Positions 36,686 to 47,700 of a stretch of 61,183 nucleotides of DNA are shown piece by piece. Numbering within the stretch: position 1 is the first letter of the stretch; each line of letters starts with the position of its first letter. Under the pieces are notes generated by a model. It was not told the origin of the DNA. It did not search any database and worked only from the letters and a program-made list of their open reading frames with translations. Origin of the DNA: Flavobacteriaceae bacterium CG_4_10_14_3_um_filter_33_47 (lineage in GTDB: Bacteria > Bacteroidota > Bacteroidia > Flavobacteriales > Flavobacteriaceae); NCBI GenBank assembly GCA_002784145.1, contig PFKE01000034.1:1-61183 (forward strand), in the 5' to 3' direction. Made by a program: the position numbers and the translations under genes.

Positions 36686-37555
36686 ATGACATTAAACCTA
36701 CAAGACATTCCACGTGTAAAAACCCTTGATAAAGACACCTTTTTAAGGGACTATTTTAAGCCACAAAAACCGGTGGTTATAGAGCGCCAGATTGAGCATT
36801 GGCCTGCTTACACGAAATGGAATTTAGACTACATGAAAACCGTTGCTGGCCATATAAACATTCCGTTGTATGACGACAGACCGGTTCATTTCAAAGATGG
36901 GTTTAATGAGCCTCATGCTACCATGAAAATGAGCGACTACATTGATTTGCTTAAGCGTGAGCCTACCAGATACCGAATTTTTTTATGGAATGCCCTAAAA
37001 GAAATTCCGGAACTGCAAAAAGATTTTACTTATCCAGATTTTGGTTTACGCCTTTTAAAAGAAATTCCTATGTTGTTTTTTGGTGGCCAAGATTCGTACA
37101 CCTTTATGCACTATGATATAGATTTGGCCAATATTTTTCATTTTCATTTTGAAGGCACCAAACAAATTATATTGTTTGACCAAAAACAGAACGATTATTT
37201 ATATAAAATTCCGCATTCTTTAATTACCCGGGAAGATATTGATTTTGCCAATCCAGATTTTAAAAAATGGCCCTTGCTGGCAAAAGCCAAGGGTTTTAAA
37301 ACAGAACTTAATCATGGCGAAATTTTGTATATGCCAGAAGGTTATTGGCATTATATGCAATACATAACGCCGGGCTTTTCCATGAGCTTGCGTACCATAG
37401 CAAGAAACCCTAAAAATTTGGGGAGAGCTATTTACAATTTGATGGTAATGCGCCATTTTGACAATGCTATGAGACGCCTAAAAGGACAACCATGGATAGA
37501 CTGGAAAAATGAACAAGCCGTTGTGAGAGCCCATAAAAAACATGGCATTGTGTAA
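36686..37555 (+). CDS. Cupin-like (JmjC-type, cupin_8) protein
   Basis: 289 residues, cytoplasmic. A cupin/JmjC core with the iron-binding HxD (His142, Asp144 in MHYDID) and a distal histidine, His222 in GYWHYM, fits a 2-oxoglutarate/Fe(II) oxygenase of the FIH-like class. The N-terminal part (KPVVIERQIEHWPAYTKWN split near 29-47) is also usual for cupin_8 proteins. The substrate, perhaps a protein side chain or small molecule, is unknown. Confidence 0.85.
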   Translation: MTLNLQDIPRVKTLDKDTFLRDYFKPQKPVVIERQIEHWPAYTKWNLDYMKTVAGHINIPLYDDRPVHFKDGFNEPHATMKMSDYIDLLKREPTRYRIFLWNALKEIPELQKDFTYPDFGLRLLKEIPMLFFGGQDSYTFMHYDIDLANIFHFHFEGTKQIILFDQKQNDYLYKIPHSLITREDIDFANPDFKKWPLLAKAKGFKTELNHGEILYMPEGYWHYMQYITPGFSMSLRTIARNPKNLGRAIYNLMVMRHFDNAMRRLKGQPWIDWKNEQAVVRAHKKHGIV

Positions 37556-37648
37556 ACTCTCATCATTGCAATTCAGATAGCTATTAGGTGAAACAATCTA
37601 TTTTTTTAATGAACGCTTTATAATGAAGTGAGGTATTTAAGTAATACC

Positions 37649-40063
37649 CTATAAACTATACTTTAAAGACACAATAAAATTTCTTCCTGCCGCAGCAATA
37701 CCCGACGAATAGGTTTTATAACGTTGGTCTGTTATATTCTCTAAACTAGCTGTAATGGAGGCATCATTGGTTACTTGATACTGTGTAGTTAGATTTAAGG
37801 TTGCCCATGATGGTGCAAACGGATTTCCTTGTGCATTGGATGCATAGATATAATCCTTTTCAATTTCAGAAGGCGCCAATTGATTAAAGGATAATTCGTT
37901 GTTATAGTTTGTAAATACATCCACTTTAAAAGCTTTGGTGCTATACACCAAATGAGTATTTCCAAAATTAGGAGCAGCATGGCGTAATGGGGTTTCTGCC
38001 CCAGTATCATCTTCTTCCGTTCCGCCAACAACACTGTACTGAGAGGTTAGTTTTAGTTGCTTACTAAATTTAACCTGCAAACCCGCTTCAAACCCATAAA
38101 CCCATGCTTTAGCGGCGTTTTGAATGGCTTGAACTTGACTCCATTCGCCATCATAAATAATGTTGGTCTCTCCATTTAACTGGAAATCTCTTCGCACCAA
38201 TGCATTGTCCAGAAATGTGTAATAAGTGCTTAAATCCAGAATGAACGTATCATTAAAATTAAGGGTTAAGCCTAAATCGCCACCATAAGCATATTCTGGT
38301 TTTAAGGATTGGTTAGGCACTACCACAGAACCAGGCTCTGAATCGAACACCTTGCCAATATCGTCAATATTAGGTGCTCTAAAGGCAGAAGACCAATTAA
38401 ACTTCCATTGTAAAATGGGGTTTGGCGACCAACTAATTCCAACCGTTCCGGTTAAAGCTCCTGAGGTATTTTTTGAAGACTCAAAAGGCAAGTTTAAATA
38501 GACGTTATTTTCTTTAAAATTTGCATTAGACGTGCTATGGCTAAACCGCAGTCCAGATTGAAAAACAAACTTGGCATTAGGTTTATATTTTATGCTGGAA
38601 TATATAGAAGCCGATTGCCAATTGGAGCCATTAGGATATCTAGAAACGGTTGGCGTTAAAGTATTGGTGCTTATATTTTCTTCTTGGCCATGAGACATTA
38701 CTTTATTAAACACATACTCCACCCCATAAAAAAGATGTGTTTTGGGGCTTAGTCTTTTTTCTAAATCTAAACTGAATGAATAAGCATCGACCGCTTCTTC
38801 CCTAATATTTCTAATATCCGATTGAAAATTTCTATCCACTCGGCTTTCTTGAAAATTTTGATAAGCCATGGTTACTTTGACTTTATCGTATAAATTTGAA
38901 AGACTGCTAAGCTTTGTAATTTGTGCATTGGCCATAAACCATTGTTGTGGTCCGTAATGCCATTCCGAAGATCTTAAATTATCGCCATTATACCGTATTA
39001 ACCTATCGTAACGAGGCACATTGCTTGTGGTTGTATAATAGAGCCCTAAATTAAAACTTAAGCTGTTGTAAGGCTCAAACCTTACTTTTTGCATCACATT
39101 ATATTGGTTGTAACCCGTTGGTCTTTGTACTAAAGGCTTATTGTTTTGAATGATGACATCTTCATTATTAATTCTGGTAACAAACTCTGGTCTTAGATAA
39201 TCATCCGGTCCATGTTTACCCATTCTTAAGTCGCTAAAACTGCTGTAACTGGCATTGGTTAAAAACGCCCACCTTTTAAGCCCAATATTAAAATCCAGAT
39301 GCCCCGTTTTTTCATCACTGGCCGTGGCATATCTTACAATGGCATTGGTAGTTACCTTTAAAGAATCTGTATAGGACAAGTTAGGTTTTTGAGTATAAAA
39401 ACTCATCACACCACCTATGGCATCGCTTCCATAAATAATAGAGCCAGAACCTAAGATCACCTCAGCATTTTGAATTGAAAAAGGATCGATGGAAATAACG
39501 TTTTGCAAATTTCCGCCTCTAAAAATAGCATTGTTCATTCTTACGCCATCCACAGTAATTAACAACCGGTTGGTTGAAAAACCTCTAATCATAGGGCTTC
39601 CGCCACCATATTGGCTCTTTTGAATATAAACCTGACCAGTGCTTCCTAATAAATCTGCACTAGTTTGAGGGTTTATAAACTGAACGCTTTTTGAGTTTAC
39701 ACTTAAAATTTTTTGTGGTATGTCTCTTTTTTGTTGTTCAAAATTTGAGGCAGAAATTACAATTTCATTAAGGTCTTGTGTGTTATCCTCTAAATAAACA
39801 ACCGATACTTTCTCTATTTGAGATTTTTCAAGTTTTTTAAGGATATGTGTTAAATGCTGAAAATAAAGGATTTCATGGGACAAAAACATATCCAAAGAGG
39901 CTTCGCCATTTAAGTCGGTTATCACATTTTTAGATTTGTCAAGGTTGTAAATAAGAACCTCAGAAAGAGGCTCTTCGTTAATGGCACTAAGCACTTTAAC
40001 TTGTTGTGCCTGAATGTTGGTAATGGTTATAATAAAAATAAAAACAATGTAATTTAGCCTCAT
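37649..40063 (-). CDS. TonB-dependent outer-membrane receptor
   Basis: 804 residues. The signal peptide (MRLNYIVFIFIITITNIQAQ) is followed by a short CarboxypepD_reg-like region (VLSAINEEPLSEVLIYN), then the plug from about residue 105 (IVISASNFEQQ; MIRGFSTNRLLITVDGVRM; GSGSIIYGSDAIGGVM) and a barrel ending GRNFIVSLKYSL. The plug resembles haem/siderophore-type receptors more than SusC, but no haem motif was recognised. It is the last gene of the porZ-recO-receptor operon, 4 bp after recO. Confidence 0.9.
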   Translation of the reverse strand: MRLNYIVFIFIITITNIQAQQVKVLSAINEEPLSEVLIYNLDKSKNVITDLNGEASLDMFLSHEILYFQHLTHILKKLEKSQIEKVSVVYLEDNTQDLNEIVISASNFEQQKRDIPQKILSVNSKSVQFINPQTSADLLGSTGQVYIQKSQYGGGSPMIRGFSTNRLLITVDGVRMNNAIFRGGNLQNVISIDPFSIQNAEVILGSGSIIYGSDAIGGVMSFYTQKPNLSYTDSLKVTTNAIVRYATASDEKTGHLDFNIGLKRWAFLTNASYSSFSDLRMGKHGPDDYLRPEFVTRINNEDVIIQNNKPLVQRPTGYNQYNVMQKVRFEPYNSLSFNLGLYYTTTSNVPRYDRLIRYNGDNLRSSEWHYGPQQWFMANAQITKLSSLSNLYDKVKVTMAYQNFQESRVDRNFQSDIRNIREEAVDAYSFSLDLEKRLSPKTHLFYGVEYVFNKVMSHGQEENISTNTLTPTVSRYPNGSNWQSASIYSSIKYKPNAKFVFQSGLRFSHSTSNANFKENNVYLNLPFESSKNTSGALTGTVGISWSPNPILQWKFNWSSAFRAPNIDDIGKVFDSEPGSVVVPNQSLKPEYAYGGDLGLTLNFNDTFILDLSTYYTFLDNALVRRDFQLNGETNIIYDGEWSQVQAIQNAAKAWVYGFEAGLQVKFSKQLKLTSQYSVVGGTEEDDTGAETPLRHAAPNFGNTHLVYSTKAFKVDVFTNYNNELSFNQLAPSEIEKDYIYASNAQGNPFAPSWATLNLTTQYQVTNDASITASLENITDQRYKTYSSGIAAAGRNFIVSLKYSL

Positions 40064-40067
40064 CGGG

Positions 40068-40787
40068 TTAATTAAAAACTTGATTTAATACTTGTAAAGA
40101 TTTTGGTTTTTTAAAATTTCCTAAATGCAATTCAAAATAAAGGAGCATGACATTTAAAAATGACTGTCTTTGTTTAACATTTAATTTAATACTTGTAAGT
40201 GTATCAAATTTCATGCCCAACAAGGTCTTTAAAAGGATTAAATTTTCTCCAGAAATGGCGTAATCGTTGGTGGGTTCATTTTCAAATTTTCCATCTTGAA
40301 GGTTAAAAAAATCACATTCTAAATGCATTTTTTCAGGATAAAACCCTAAGTATTTGGTGAGGTTTAGCAAAAAAAGCAAATGAAAATTTGAGTAATCTGA
40401 ATGAGCATCTAACCAAAGTAAGGTGGTTTCTAAATAACTAAACAGGGTTTCGTTTTTTTCTTCTTCTTTTAAGGCATTAGAAAGCACTTCGGATAAAAAC
40501 ATAACCATGGCACTTTTTAAAATATTGGAGTGTAAACTACTGTATAGGTGGTTAATTTTAGCTTCTTTTATGGTTTGTAACGATTTGTTTGGTTGGTAAA
40601 CCATAACCAATTGAAGTTGGGAAAGTAATTGAAAGTACGCCGTTTTATTGAGTCCTTTTCTGCTTTTTAAAACCCCATGTAACAAAAAACTTAAAACCCC
40701 ATAATGTTCTGTATAGCATTTAATGATTAAATCGTTATCGCGATATCTTAATTTTGAAAGTACAATGGCCTTGGTGGTTGTAATCAT
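40068..40787 (-). CDS. recO: DNA repair protein RecO
   Basis: 239 residues. It starts with the RecO OB fold (KAIVLSKLRYRDNDLIIKCYT split near 6-26, then GVLSFLLHGVLKSRKG) and continues with the helical domain. It loads RecA onto SSB-coated DNA in the RecFOR pathway. Its ATG overlaps the porZ stop codon by one base (TAATG), indicating translational coupling. Confidence 0.93.
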   Translation of the reverse strand: MITTTKAIVLSKLRYRDNDLIIKCYTEHYGVLSFLLHGVLKSRKGLNKTAYFQLLSQLQLVMVYQPNKSLQTIKEAKINHLYSSLHSNILKSAMVMFLSEVLSNALKEEEKNETLFSYLETTLLWLDAHSDYSNFHLLFLLNLTKYLGFYPEKMHLECDFFNLQDGKFENEPTNDYAISGENLILLKTLLGMKFDTLTSIKLNVKQRQSFLNVMLLYFELHLGNFKKPKSLQVLNQVFN

Positions 40788-43135
40788 TATCTAACAATCA
40801 TGACCTTTAAGACCCGTGTTTCAAAGGTGTCCAGATCTGAAAGCATGATTAGATAAACTCCGGAAGCAACTATGTTGTTAGCAAGGTTTTTTCCATTCCA
40901 ATACGCCGTGCCGCCATCAATTTCTAAGTTGTAACCTCTGTATCGTAAATTGGTTCTAGATTGGGCCTCTGCAACCAGGTTCCCTTCAATATCTGTAATT
41001 TTAATATTGACATTTTCTGAAATGTCTTTAATTTTTACTTTTTCTTCAACGATGTTAAAATTGGGTCGAACAGGGTTAGGATACACAAACGCCTTTAATA
41101 AATCTTCTTGAGGACTAGAACCTCCAGACAAAAATGACACCAATCCGTTTTCTGTTGCGATATACACAATCCCCGAAGCATCATCAATAGCGATATCAAT
41201 AATATTTTCTGATGGCAATGGAGAATTTTCTTTTGTGAAATGAAAAATAGTTTTTTGTCCGTCGGAAGACAAATAAAACAGACCTGAACCAATGGTGCCT
41301 ACCCATTTATTGTTAGAACCATCCACTTCTATGCTAGAGATATGTTGCTGAAAAAGAAGTTCTTTGGCAATGCCGTCTTCAAGAATGATAATCTCATCTA
41401 CTTGAAGCTCATCTTCATTAAAAATTCCTGAAGTATTATATAGCACTCTTAACCCTCTAAAAGTTCCAATCCATAACTGATCTCTTTTGTCTAAAGCCAA
41501 AGCTGTAGCAAAGGTAAAAGGCATGTTTTGATCTTCTTTAAAAATTCCTTTTACCAAAGGGGTTCCGTTGTTTTCGTTAAATCCTATAACGCCAAAAGAA
41601 AATCCTGCAGCCATCCACTTTGTTTGGTTGTTGTCAATTACAATATCGGCAAAACCATTATTATCAAAAGCTTCTGGAATAATTTGATTTAATGCATAGG
41701 ATTTCCATTGGTTGGTAGAGGGGTTGAAAGATTTTAAGGGTTCGTCAACTAAGCCAGAAGTAGTCCATAAAAGACCCGCGTCATCAAATTCAGAAACTCC
41801 AACACGCACGTCTATATAGCTTGCGTTATTGGGTAAAATTAATGATCTTAAGCCACTATTTGTTTGATTGTATAAAAAGGAAGGAACATCTTCATTAACT
41901 TCTAATAAGCCACTAAAAAAAGAGCTTATAAATACTTGATTGGTATTGTTTGGATTGACGGATATAGCATTTAAACATTTTGCATCAAAAACATCAAGAA
42001 AGGGCGTGTTTATCCAATCTCCGTTTTTTAAATGGCTAAACCCATAACTATCCAATGGATAAGGATTATAAAAGATGGTATAATCTCCAAAGGTAACCCA
42101 AAGATTATTAGAGGTTGCTTTAATGGCGAATGGTTTGTTTAATAAGGGGCCTTCTGGATGAATTTCTTCAAAAACAGCAAGCGATGATAGGCTTGCTTTT
42201 AAAACCCCAAAATCTTTAGATCCTATATATATAGCGTCTGAATGTATTGTAGCAGAAGTAAATGCGGTATTAAACTCACTATTTTGAGAAACTTGAGCAA
42301 TATTATTAAAACTTGAATCATAAACATACCCATTACTTTTTGTTGTAATAACGAGGTTTTCTGAAACAGATTTAACATCTAAAACAGGGTTGTTGTATGC
42401 AAATAATTCGGTAAAAGCATCATTAACTACCTGATAGAGCCTATTATTAGTTCTAACAGCATACAAATTAGCTTCTACAGCTTCAACAGCAATAAAATCA
42501 CCCGTAGTAACTGTTTGCCAATTTTGAAAATCAATTAAATTAGGGTTTGAAAGAAGTGCTTTCCTTAAGCCTCCGCCATTTTGACAAGCTGCATAAATAT
42601 GATCTTGATCAATGGTTGTTTGTTTTACTACAATCTGGCTTCCTAAATCTCCAATAAAATAAGTGTCTCCAAACTCCAAGCGTTCAAGATTATACACCGA
42701 AATACCATAGTTGGTTGCTATATAAACCAAATTCCCAAAAACATTAAAATGATTGATTCTCTTGCTTGTTGGTGGAATGGTTACTTTATCAATAATATCC
42801 ACAATAGTAATTACGCTGTCGTTATTATCAAAAACAATTTCTATTAACCCGTTTTCATAGCCAATAATTAACAATTCATAAACTTTACTGTAATAAATGG
42901 TTGATATTTGTTGCCCTGATAGTCCATTAATGGTTGTTATTTCCTTAATTTCTTTAGTTTGTACATCATAACTAAATATGGCATTATCGGCAGCAGCGTA
43001 TATTTTGTTTTGACCCTGTACCACATCTTTAATATTGTAAAATGAGAAATGCCCATTCCATTGAGCAGAAAAATCTTGCGCAAATAAAAAAAAAGAACAC
43101 AGAAAAAAGATTAAAACAATGACTCTTTTAAGCAT
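40787..43135 (-). CDS. porZ: PorZ-like T9SS component (two beta-propellers plus sorting domain)
   Basis: 782 residues, close to the 776 I recall for P. gingivalis PorZ. The signal peptide (MLKRVIVLIFFLCSFFLFAQ) is followed by the PorZ N-terminal pattern (FYNIKDVVQGQNKIYAAADN), many two-component-regulator-type propeller blades (RDQLWIGTFRGLRVL; NNKWVGTIGSGLFYLS; IVYIATENGLVSF) and a C-terminal Ig-like sorting domain (YPNPVRPNF... ending RVLKVMIVR). PorZ sits on the cell surface and assists the attachment complex that joins cargo to lipopolysaccharide. It should serve the sorting-domain proteins at 3522 and 58910. Confidence 0.85.
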   Translation of the reverse strand: MLKRVIVLIFFLCSFFLFAQDFSAQWNGHFSFYNIKDVVQGQNKIYAAADNAIFSYDVQTKEIKEITTINGLSGQQISTIYYSKVYELLIIGYENGLIEIVFDNNDSVITIVDIIDKVTIPPTSKRINHFNVFGNLVYIATNYGISVYNLERLEFGDTYFIGDLGSQIVVKQTTIDQDHIYAACQNGGGLRKALLSNPNLIDFQNWQTVTTGDFIAVEAVEANLYAVRTNNRLYQVVNDAFTELFAYNNPVLDVKSVSENLVITTKSNGYVYDSSFNNIAQVSQNSEFNTAFTSATIHSDAIYIGSKDFGVLKASLSSLAVFEEIHPEGPLLNKPFAIKATSNNLWVTFGDYTIFYNPYPLDSYGFSHLKNGDWINTPFLDVFDAKCLNAISVNPNNTNQVFISSFFSGLLEVNEDVPSFLYNQTNSGLRSLILPNNASYIDVRVGVSEFDDAGLLWTTSGLVDEPLKSFNPSTNQWKSYALNQIIPEAFDNNGFADIVIDNNQTKWMAAGFSFGVIGFNENNGTPLVKGIFKEDQNMPFTFATALALDKRDQLWIGTFRGLRVLYNTSGIFNEDELQVDEIIILEDGIAKELLFQQHISSIEVDGSNNKWVGTIGSGLFYLSSDGQKTIFHFTKENSPLPSENIIDIAIDDASGIVYIATENGLVSFLSGGSSPQEDLLKAFVYPNPVRPNFNIVEEKVKIKDISENVNIKITDIEGNLVAEAQSRTNLRYRGYNLEIDGGTAYWNGKNLANNIVASGVYLIMLSDLDTFETRVLKVMIVR

Positions 43136-43209
43136 AGGTAATTTTTAACTTTTCAAATATATTTATATCTAACGAGAATTACTCAAATATCATATAACTT
43201 AAATAAAAA

Positions 43210-43238
43210 AAAGCTTTCAGCGGATTTCTGAAAGCTTT
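43210..43238 (-). terminator. Terminator of the downstream glutamate dehydrogenase gene
   Basis: An 11-bp perfect stem (43210-43220 with 43228-43238) with a 7-base loop and A/T runs on both sides. On the minus strand the T-run follows at 43203-43212. It lies 22 bases past the stop codon at 43260. Confidence 0.87.
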
Positions 43239-43259
43239 AAAAAAATTAGAATCTGATTT

Positions 43260-44597
43260 TTAAACAATCCCTTGATCCAACATGGCATCGGCTACTTTTA
43301 TAAAACCGGCAATATTAGCTCCTTTTACATAGTTTACGTAGCCATCTGCCTCGGTGCCAAATGTTAAACACGCCTCATGAATGGACGACATCATTTGATG
43401 CAATTTGGCATCAACTTCTTCACTTGTCCAATTAAGTTTCATGGCGTTTTGAGACATTTCCAATCCAGAAACGCCAACACCTCCAGCATTAGCTGCTTTT
43501 CCAGGTGCAAATGGCAATTTGGCATTGTGAAATGCTTCAATAGCTTCTGGGGTACAGCCCATATTAGAGACTTCAGCAATATATTTTACGCCATTGGCAA
43601 TAAGCATGGTGGCATCGTCTCCGTTTAATTCGTTTTGAGTGGCACTTGGCATGGCTATATCACAAGGTACTTCCCATGGTTTTTTCCCGGGAATAAATTT
43701 AGCTTCTGGAAACTCCAATGCGTAAGGGGATACAATATCATTATTGGTAGCTCGTAGCTCCAATAAATAATCTATTTTAACAGCATCTAGGCCTCTTTCA
43801 TCATAAATATAACCATCTGGCCCGGAAATGGTAACCACTTTTCCTCCCAATTCAGTTACCTTAATGGCAACACCCCAGGCTACGTTTCCAAATCCTGAAA
43901 CACAAACTGTTTTATCTTTGAAGGTATCATTATTGATAACCAACATCTCATTTGCAAAATAGGTAGCTCCAAAACCAGTGGCTTCAGGCCGTATTAAACT
44001 TCCGCCCCAATTAAGGCCTTTGCCGGTAAAAACACCCGTATTTTCAATTTGAAGTTTTTTATACATTCCGTATAAATAGCCTATTTCTCGTCCGCCAGTT
44101 CCAATATCGCCAGCAGGCACATCGGTATTGGGGCCAATCATGCGCCATAATTCCAGCATAAAAGCTTGGCAGAAACGCATAATTTCTGCATCAGACTTTC
44201 CTTTTGGATTAAAATCTGAACCTCCTTTGGCTCCGCCTAATGGAAGCGTTGTTAAGGCGTTTTTAAAGGTTTGTTCAAATCCTAAAAACTTCAAAATACT
44301 TAGGTTTACACTTGGATGCAGCCTAAGACCTCCTTTATAAGGCCCTAGGGCATTATTAAATTGAATTCTATAGCCCAAGTTTACATGAACCTGACCTTGA
44401 TCATCAACCCAAGAAACCCTAAACGTTAAAACTCGATCTGGTTCAACCAGTCTTTCAATAATTTTTGCGGCTTCATATTGTGGGTTTTCATTATAAATAC
44501 TTTCAATAGATTCCAATACCTCATGGACTGCTTGAAGATATTCCTTTTCGCCTGGATGTTTTGTTTCTAGATTAGTAATTACGCTTTTTACATTCAT
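43260..44597 (-). CDS. gdhA: Glutamate dehydrogenase, copy 1 (SGFGNVAWG type)
   Basis: Interconverts 2-oxoglutarate plus ammonia with glutamate. The start was placed at the ATG 44595-44597 (MNVKSVITNLETKH), giving 445 residues, matching the paralogue; a longer frame to 44636 adds a hydrophobic stretch with no homology. The substrate pocket lysines (GPYKGGLRLHPSV; GGAKGGSDFNPKGK) and the catalytic Asp (PAGDIGTGGREIG) are present. The dinucleotide fold reads SGFGNVAWG and its second strand ends in SGPDGYIYD, unlike the SGSGNVAQYA / SDSSG form of copy 2. This hints at a different cofactor preference, possibly NAD, as an inference only. Confidence 0.94.
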   Translation of the reverse strand: MNVKSVITNLETKHPGEKEYLQAVHEVLESIESIYNENPQYEAAKIIERLVEPDRVLTFRVSWVDDQGQVHVNLGYRIQFNNALGPYKGGLRLHPSVNLSILKFLGFEQTFKNALTTLPLGGAKGGSDFNPKGKSDAEIMRFCQAFMLELWRMIGPNTDVPAGDIGTGGREIGYLYGMYKKLQIENTGVFTGKGLNWGGSLIRPEATGFGATYFANEMLVINNDTFKDKTVCVSGFGNVAWGVAIKVTELGGKVVTISGPDGYIYDERGLDAVKIDYLLELRATNNDIVSPYALEFPEAKFIPGKKPWEVPCDIAMPSATQNELNGDDATMLIANGVKYIAEVSNMGCTPEAIEAFHNAKLPFAPGKAANAGGVGVSGLEMSQNAMKLNWTSEEVDAKLHQMMSSIHEACLTFGTEADGYVNYVKGANIAGFIKVADAMLDQGIV

Positions 44598-44633
44598 AAT
44601 AATTAAAAATAAAATAGTGAAAAATATATATTG

Positions 44634-44641
44634 CAAAAATA
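44634..44641 (-). promoter_or_regulatory. gdhA: Candidate -7 element for gdhA copy 1
   Basis: The minus strand reads TATTTTTG, matching TAnnTTTG, 37 bases before the chosen start codon. If used, it would place the start of the longer reading frame (44636) inside the promoter, which supports the shorter start. Confidence 0.33.
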
Positions 44642-44769
44642 CTTCTATTTAATTAAATTTTTATTGAAATAATAGGGTATTTTTTATGAAATTTTTAAAA
44701 TTGGTCAAGTGTATTATCTTTGTGGTTTGTCTCCACTAAACCTTGAAAATTAAATTTATAGCGCTCTTA

Positions 44770-47700
44770 TTACATAAATCCGCCAGGAGGCAAATCTGTC
44801 ATTGAATTTTCAATAAAATCATGGTTTTTATTTATGGTAAAACCCTCTTTAAAAATGGCTGCCTTATTACTTTTTCCTTCAATAACAATGGTTAATGGCT
44901 CTTTAAAACAGATGTGTCTTAAATAATCATCCTCAAAACAGGCGTCTTGTTTGTTTAAATACTCCAAATCAAAAAACCCATCATTTATAAACGGATTGAT
45001 GGTGAAATAGCCCACTTTAAACGAGGTTAAATTTTGAAAAAAGTGAGTTCCCTGACTTGGGTCAATTCTAAAATCATTGAGTCCGGCTTCAACAATGATT
45101 TTAGCCGAGGATATCTGAGACCAAATCACTGGAATTCCCAACCAAGAATCGCTCGAGCCCCATCGTCCGGGTCCTACTAAAATATATTGTTTGTTTTGCT
45201 CTTCGAATTTTTTGTTGATTTGCTCAACCGCGAGGGCTATTTGTCTGGTATTTGCAGGATTGAATGTTTCAGGTTTTATGTATACAAAATCCTTAATATG
45301 GCCGTAGGTTCCGTTTCCTAAGGCCGATTGTGAATAAATAATGGTGTCTTCAACATTAAAATCTTCAGGCAATTCATTTCTTGTTTCAATACTTTCAACA
45401 ATGGGTCTTATTTGTAAAAAACTAAAAATTCTTGAAGTTCCTGGTGCAACATCAAGGTTTACGGCAAATTCAATTTCAATAGGGTTACGCATTTCGCGTT
45501 GGCCAATTCGCAATAAATCTTGTAAAATTTCTGGCAGAGGAAACGTGTTGTACTTTAAAACATTATCGAAGGTAATGACCCTCAAGCCATCATGTAAAAC
45601 GCCTGGCCGAATGATGTTATTTTGCAAATCATAGGTTGAAGCTACATACTTTAACGAGGAATGATTTTTAGCTTCTCTAAGCGTAAATTTCTTTTTATTA
45701 ATAGATTCGTTAATGGAGACTTTATAACTTTTTGGGTCCAAATCTAACCCATAAAAATACTGTTGTGTATCGCGTTGTGAAGAACCTGGCGAAGATAATT
45801 GAAGCACTTTTTTGGGATGATAAGGGGAAAATCTTAAGGTTTGGCCACCACCAACAATAATTTCACCCAATCCCAAAGCAATATTGGCCACGCCTTCGCT
45901 TGGATTTTCATCACCAACAGGATAAAAATTTATAGAACGTGCTACTCCTGATATATTGGGATAGTAAACATCTCCATAGGTTTTGCCTGTTAATTCCTGT
46001 AAAATAACCGCCATTTTATCTTCTTCAATGGTGTGAGATGTCAGCTTTAAATAAGCTTTACTACTCTGAAAAAACGCTGAAGCCATCACCGATTTTATGG
46101 CATTAGACACCATGTTTAACATGTCAACATTGTTGGTGTTGGGTATCATGTAGGTTGCAAAAACCCCTGCAAATGGCTGAAAATGAGAATCTTCTAATAC
46201 GCTTGACGACCGCACAGCTATGGGTCTTTTAATAACACTAAGAAATACTTTGATATCTTCTAACACCCAATTGGGCAAGGGTTTTGAGATAAATGTTTTG
46301 AGAATCTCTTCATCATCATTTGATTGGGCAGCAAACCTGATTAGATCATGTTTTTCAATAAATTCATCGAAAACTTCGGTGCTAAGCACCACGGTTCTAG
46401 GAATGGAAATGTGAACCGTATCAAATTTATCAAAGAGTTTATGGCGTTTTAAAAAAGAATCAATAAAGGCCAATCCGCGTCCTTTACCTCCAAGTGCTCC
46501 ATCCCCAATTCTGGCAAAACCTAAATATTCATCATATTTATCTTTATCAAATTTTACAATTACGCCTCTGGATCTATACACTCGATAGACTTTGATGGCT
46601 TCAATTAAATAGTCCCTGATTTGTTCAATATCTTGAAAATCGTCAAACTCCACTTTACTGAAAAGATTTGCTAGAGGGAATAACGCTCTTGATTTTAACC
46701 ATTTAGAGTATTCGCTCCGTTTTGCGTGGTATTCAATAGCATCAAGCGTTACTATTTTTAGAGCTTTTTGAAATTGGCTTAAATCTTTAACAACGGCCAA
46801 CACTTTCATTTGCACGGGATCCCAAAATTCAAAATCGCCAAAAGAAAAATATTTGGTAATGTAATTTTTTAAATCCGTTCCTAGTGTTTCAGAATGCTTA
46901 TATAAAAATTTGCCTTTAAGTTCTAAGGTAATTGCTTCATTATGTTTATCTGATGATTGAATTAAAAATGGGAAATAGCGCTGTGAGCTGCGTACATATT
47001 TTAAAAATTCAAATCCGGCATTAGGATCTCTTTTGCCCTCTTTAAAATAATTTACATCCGAGATAACCCCTAAGAGATTGCTTTTATACTTTTCAAAATA
47101 AGTCAAGCCTTCTTCATAAGTAGTGGCCAATAACATTTTGGGCCTGCCTCTCATGAGCATCATACGTCTATGCTCGTTAAGGCCTTCAGACATGAAAGCA
47201 TGGGTTTGCTTGAGAAGAATTTTATAAATAATGGGTAAATATCTTGAATAGAATTTTAGAGAATCTTCAACCATAAGAATGGCTTTAACGCCAATTTGAT
47301 TGATATCTCTATTGGCATTCATTCTGTCTTCGGTCAATTTAATAATGGCCAAAAAAATATCGACATTTCCGTTCCAGTGAAACACAAAATCAATAATACC
47401 TTTATTTCCTTTTTGTAGTTTGCTTCTTAATTCAGACGAATAGAAGCTAAGTGCTGCAATAGGAATCTCTGGGAAGGCTTTTTTAATTTCCTTTGAAGTT
47501 TCGAAGGCGTTAAAATTACCAATATCTAACCAGGTAATAACCAAATCGATATTGATTTCATGCATTTGCTTAATGGCTCTTTTTGCAGAATTAGCATGAA
47601 TAAAATTTGGCGGATATCTTAAGTTTAAGTCGGTATATTCATTAAAAATACGTTCATCAATCCTGCCGTCTTCTTCTAACATATAATAATCGTAGTTAGA

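Noticed and set aside
44598-44636. N-terminal extension of glutamate dehydrogenase copy 1
   Set aside because: The extra 13 residues are hydrophobic, absent from the paralogue and overlap the candidate promoter, so the internal ATG was used.
44715-44722. Plus-strand TATCTTTG between the gdhA and receiver-PPDK-N genes
   Set aside because: It matches the -7 consensus, but the nearby TTG is only 11 bases upstream and there is no plus-strand gene downstream, so it is probably a chance match.
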